64,000 bases of DNA from Sinosporangium album (GTDB lineage: Bacteria > Actinomycetota > Actinomycetes > Streptosporangiales > Streptosporangiaceae), in assembly GCF_900100605.1 (NCBI RefSeq), contig NZ_FNCN01000006.1:212476-276475 (forward strand), read 5' to 3'. Below are positions 61,918 to 64,000 of the stretch, piece after piece. Every line of letters starts with the position of its first letter. The first letter of the stretch is position 1. The notes under the pieces are model-generated. The model had not been told where the DNA came from. It saw only the letters and a list, made by a program, of their open reading frames with translations, and ran no database searches. A program made the position numbers and the translations under genes.

Positions 61918-62664
61918 TCAGAGGGCCTTCGACCGGATGGGAATGTCGCGGATGAGGGCCCAGGCGAGGGCGACCCCGAGGGCGAAGACGGCGGCGGAGA
62001 GGGCGCTGGAGGCGAGGCCGGAGACATCCTGCGCCGGGAGGGCCGTGTCGACGAACGGGACGCCGATCGTGCCGTTTCCACTGCCGCCGAACACGGCGAA
62101 GAGCAGGGCGACGGGCACGACGGCGAGACCGATGTTGACCGAACGGTAGAAGGCGGCCGACAGGCATACGCCGCTGATCATCCACACCGGGAGCACGCAC
62201 CAGAACTCCCACACGATCAGCCCGAACTGCCCGCCGTCGGTGAAGAACCGGTGCGGGTCGATCATGTGCGGCCAGCCGACCGCGCCGTACAGCGCCTTCT
62301 CCAGCCAGTAGCCCGCGGCGAGCAGTACGGCGAGAGCCCCCGTGAAGGCGACGATGAAGAGCGTCGTGTGCCAGGTGAACTCGCGGCGGGTCCGCCCGTG
62401 CCCCACGTGCATGGGCAGGAAGACTCGGAGCATGACGACGCCCGTCCCGAGCAGGGCCCACTGCGGGAATCCCGAGGCCAGGTCGTCCCACACGCTCGCC
62501 GAGACCGTGCCGAACGTGTGCATGCCCAGGATGATCAGCCCGACGACGGCGACGAGCAGCGCCCAGAAGGCGGCGACCATCGGCAGGTGGCTGAACAGCA
62601 GCAGCACCGCCATGGGGAGTCGCCAGGGGGCGGCCTGAGAGGGCCGGGTGGTGCGCGTCGTCAT
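61918..62664 (-). CDS. ABC transporter membrane protein
   Basis: A 248-residue protein with six hydrophobic helices (first VLLLFSHLPMVAAFWALLVAVV, last LSAAVFALGVALAWALI), no known signature. ATG 62664 overlaps the ATPase stop (ATGA), so it is the permease of the YtrA-type operon. Substrate unknown; such systems often answer to cell-wall-active peptides. Confidence 0.8.
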   Translation of the reverse strand: MTTRTTRPSQAAPWRLPMAVLLLFSHLPMVAAFWALLVAVVGLIILGMHTFGTVSASVWDDLASGFPQWALLGTGVVMLRVFLPMHVGHGRTRREFTWHTTLFIVAFTGALAVLLAAGYWLEKALYGAVGWPHMIDPHRFFTDGGQFGLIVWEFWCVLPVWMISGVCLSAAFYRSVNIGLAVVPVALLFAVFGGSGNGTIGVPFVDTALPAQDVSGLASSALSAAVFALGVALAWALIRDIPIRSKAL

Positions 62665-63551
62665 GCGAGTTCCCCCGAGGGCCGCGTGAGGTGGGTGAAC
62701 AGCTCCTGGAGCGGGATCGGGCCGAGGTCGAGCCCGGCCGCCCTGGCCTTGTCCCGGTGTTCGCCTGCGAGCCCGCCGTACAGGATCGCGGATTTGGTGG
62801 GGCCGAGCTGCTTCTGCCCCAGCACGGCCAGGCCCTCGCAGTCGCCGACGAAGGCGTCGACGTCGGGGGCCGGACCGGTGACGGACATGCCGCGTCCGCG
62901 GAGAGCGTCGGCTTCGTCGTGCAGGAGCAGGCGCCCCCGGTCGATGATCAGCACCTCCTCGAACAGGGAGCCGAGCTCCTCGATGAGATGTGTCGACAGC
63001 ACGATGGTGCGCGGGGTGTCCATGAAATCGGAAAGCAGTTCGTCCTGGAACGCCGCGCGGGCGGGGGCGTCCATCCCCAGGTAGGACTCGTCGAAGATGG
63101 TCAGCGGCGCCCTGCTCGCCAGTCCGATGACGATGCCGAGCGCGGAGAGCTGTCCCCGGGAGAGGTCGGTCATGTGCTTGCGCGGCACCTCGAACCGCTC
63201 GATCAACCTGTCGGCGTAGTCCGCGTCCCATCCCGCCCGCAGTTGCGTGCCGAACTCCAGCACATCGCGCACGGTGACGAACCTGTCGAGGACGTCGGCG
63301 GTCTGCCGGATCAGGCAGACCCGCCGCATCGCGCGGGGGTTCTCGAACACCTGCTCCCCGTCGATCAGTACGGTGCCCGCGGTGGGCCGCAGGAACCCCG
63401 CCATGGTGGACAGCAGGCTCGTCTTGCCCGAGCCGTTCCTGCCGAGCAGACCGTAGATCTTGCCGCCGTGCAGGGTGAGCGTCACGTCCGAAAGGGCCTG
63501 TACGTCCCTGTAGCGCACCCCCAGGCCGCGTACCTCCACCGTCGCGGTCAC
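62661..63551 (-). CDS. ABC transporter ATP-binding protein
   Basis: A 296-residue ABC ATPase. Walker A GLLGRNGSGKTSLL near residue 35, signature DLSRGQLSALG (LSRGQ for LSGGQ), Walker B LTIFDESYLGMD with Ser-Tyr after the glutamate, H-loop LSTHLIEE. YtrB-like by operon position. GTG 63551 overlaps the regulator stop (GTGA). Confidence 0.9.
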   Translation of the reverse strand: MTATVEVRGLGVRYRDVQALSDVTLTLHGGKIYGLLGRNGSGKTSLLSTMAGFLRPTAGTVLIDGEQVFENPRAMRRVCLIRQTADVLDRFVTVRDVLEFGTQLRAGWDADYADRLIERFEVPRKHMTDLSRGQLSALGIVIGLASRAPLTIFDESYLGMDAPARAAFQDELLSDFMDTPRTIVLSTHLIEELGSLFEEVLIIDRGRLLLHDEADALRGRGMSVTGPAPDVDAFVGDCEGLAVLGQKQLGPTKSAILYGGLAGEHRDKARAAGLDLGPIPLQELFTHLTRPSGELA

Positions 63552-64000
63552 CGGCCGCCCTCTCCGGCGATGCCCCCGGTGCCCCCGGTGCCTCCGGTGC
63601 CTCCGGTGCCTCCGGTGCCTCCGGTGCCCGCGATGTGAGTGATGTGCGTGATGACGTCGGTCAGGGGAATGCCGATGGCGTTGGCCTGAGCCACCATCGG
63701 GTCCACGATGTCGGCGAAGAATCGGTCCCTGTGCTGCGCCCGCAGGTCGTCACGGGCCTTGGGACTGACGAACATGCCGATGCCTCGCTTCTTGTAAAGC
63801 ACACCTTCATCCACCAACTGCTGGAACGCCTTCGCGGCCGTCGCCGGGTTGATTCGGTAGTACGCGGCATATTGGTTGGTCGACATGACCTGCTCGTCGG
63901 CCTGCAGCGTGCCGTTGAGCACGTCGGCTTTGATCTGTTCGGCGATCTGCCGGTAGATCGGACTACGGTTGTCGAACAACGCCCACCTCAACCGCTTCAT
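63548..64000 (-). CDS. YtrA-type GntR regulator (start at the window edge)
   Basis: At least 150 residues: a GntR winged helix at about 10-80 (SPIYRQIAEQIKADVLNGTL; YRINPATAAKAFQQLVDEGV), a short helical dimer segment (VDPMVAQANAIGIPLTDVI) and a tail of Thr-Gly-Gly repeats from a 9-bp tandem repeat (63572-63625). The small size and the following ABC pair are those of YtrA repressors, which control their own operon. ATG 64000 is the last possible codon in view; a start farther right cannot be excluded. Confidence 0.85.
   Translation of the reverse strand: MKRLRWALFDNRSPIYRQIAEQIKADVLNGTLQADEQVMSTNQYAAYYRINPATAAKAFQQLVDEGVLYKKRGIGMFVSPKARDDLRAQHRDRFFADIVDPMVAQANAIGIPLTDVITHITHIAGTGGTGGTGGTGGTGGTGGIAGEGGR
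63572..63625 (-). repeat. 9-bp tandem repeat in the regulator's tail
   Basis: GCCCCCGGT twice and GCCTCCGGT four times in a row, read on the minus strand as codons for TGG repeats. It lengthens the C-terminus in frame. Confidence 0.85.

Overview
The window is high-GC chromosomal DNA from a mycothiol-using actinobacterium. The family-level guess is Streptosporangiaceae or a close relative (Streptosporangiales). The reasons are GTG/TTG starts with GTGA and ATGA overlaps, S-(hydroxymethyl)mycothiol dehydrogenase, an acyl-CoA carboxylase epsilon subunit, a class III cyclase with an Rv1264-like N-terminus, actinobacterial XRE, AfsR and DUF6879 proteins, and an actinobacterial Tad pilus operon. The assignment to family is an inference. 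The core genes birA, accD, accE, accA, lpdA, the purine nucleoside phosphorylase and the phosphohexomutase keep the order seen around Rv3279c-Rv3308 of Mycobacterium tuberculosis, but about 34 kb of other genes lie between accE and accA.

Layout. 1-378: control region of a leftward gene that runs off the window, with a 17-bp direct repeat resembling iron boxes, a consensus Crp palindrome and a terminator. 379-5030: leftward formaldehyde-detoxification pair (mscR and an MBL hydrolase), adenylate cyclase, a PH-domain membrane protein and birA. 5156-8226: a molybdopterin oxidoreductase (FdhF/YdeP type) with fdhD. 8273-8583: an orphan FitA-like antitoxin with only a stub where its toxin should be. 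8568-13697: ppc and a two-gene ABC exporter. 13900-15814: accD-accE. 15936-18934: a NYN protein and a coupled alkylation-repair pair (Ada-AlkA fusion and Ogt).

19062-28224 is the accessory zone: stand-alone regulators (tandem-HTH GntR, XRE, LysR), small secreted proteins, two broken IS5-type transposases, a broken AfsR-like regulator, and a tRNA-Lys 3' fragment with its own terminator abutting an alpha/beta hydrolase gene that has lost its 5' end. This is the mark of past integration and deletion.

28695-39992 is one leftward operon of twelve tightly overlapping genes. It encodes a Gram-positive Tad/Flp pilus machine (SAF/CpaB, CpaE-like, TadA, TadB, TadC, a pilin with the G|xxxxE signature, two TadE pseudopilins and a TadG-like protein), followed by a four-pass membrane protein that joins an outside LysM domain to an inside SARP-like winged helix plus BTAD, then a lipoprotein and a secreted protein. 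A consensus Crp palindrome and a 16-bp palindrome lie upstream.

40388-49564: an unknown protein, an AIR-synthase/ThiL-like enzyme, a secreted protein, a dimeric barrel protein, a DnaA-box-rich intergenic region, and an EssC/EccC-type secretion ATPase facing a single WXG100 gene. 49796-54662: accA (biotin carboxylase plus BCCP), then two adjacent membrane-anchored surface proteins (a TPM-like protein and a pentapeptide-repeat protein) that share a homologous cytosolic helical domain. 54675-59377: lpdA, a gamma-glutamylcyclotransferase-like protein, purine nucleoside phosphorylase and phosphomannomutase. 59397-64000: a two-component system with a small membrane protein, and a YtrA-type GntR/ABC operon. 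Short, imperfect tandem repeats recur just after stop codons and in protein tails across the window.
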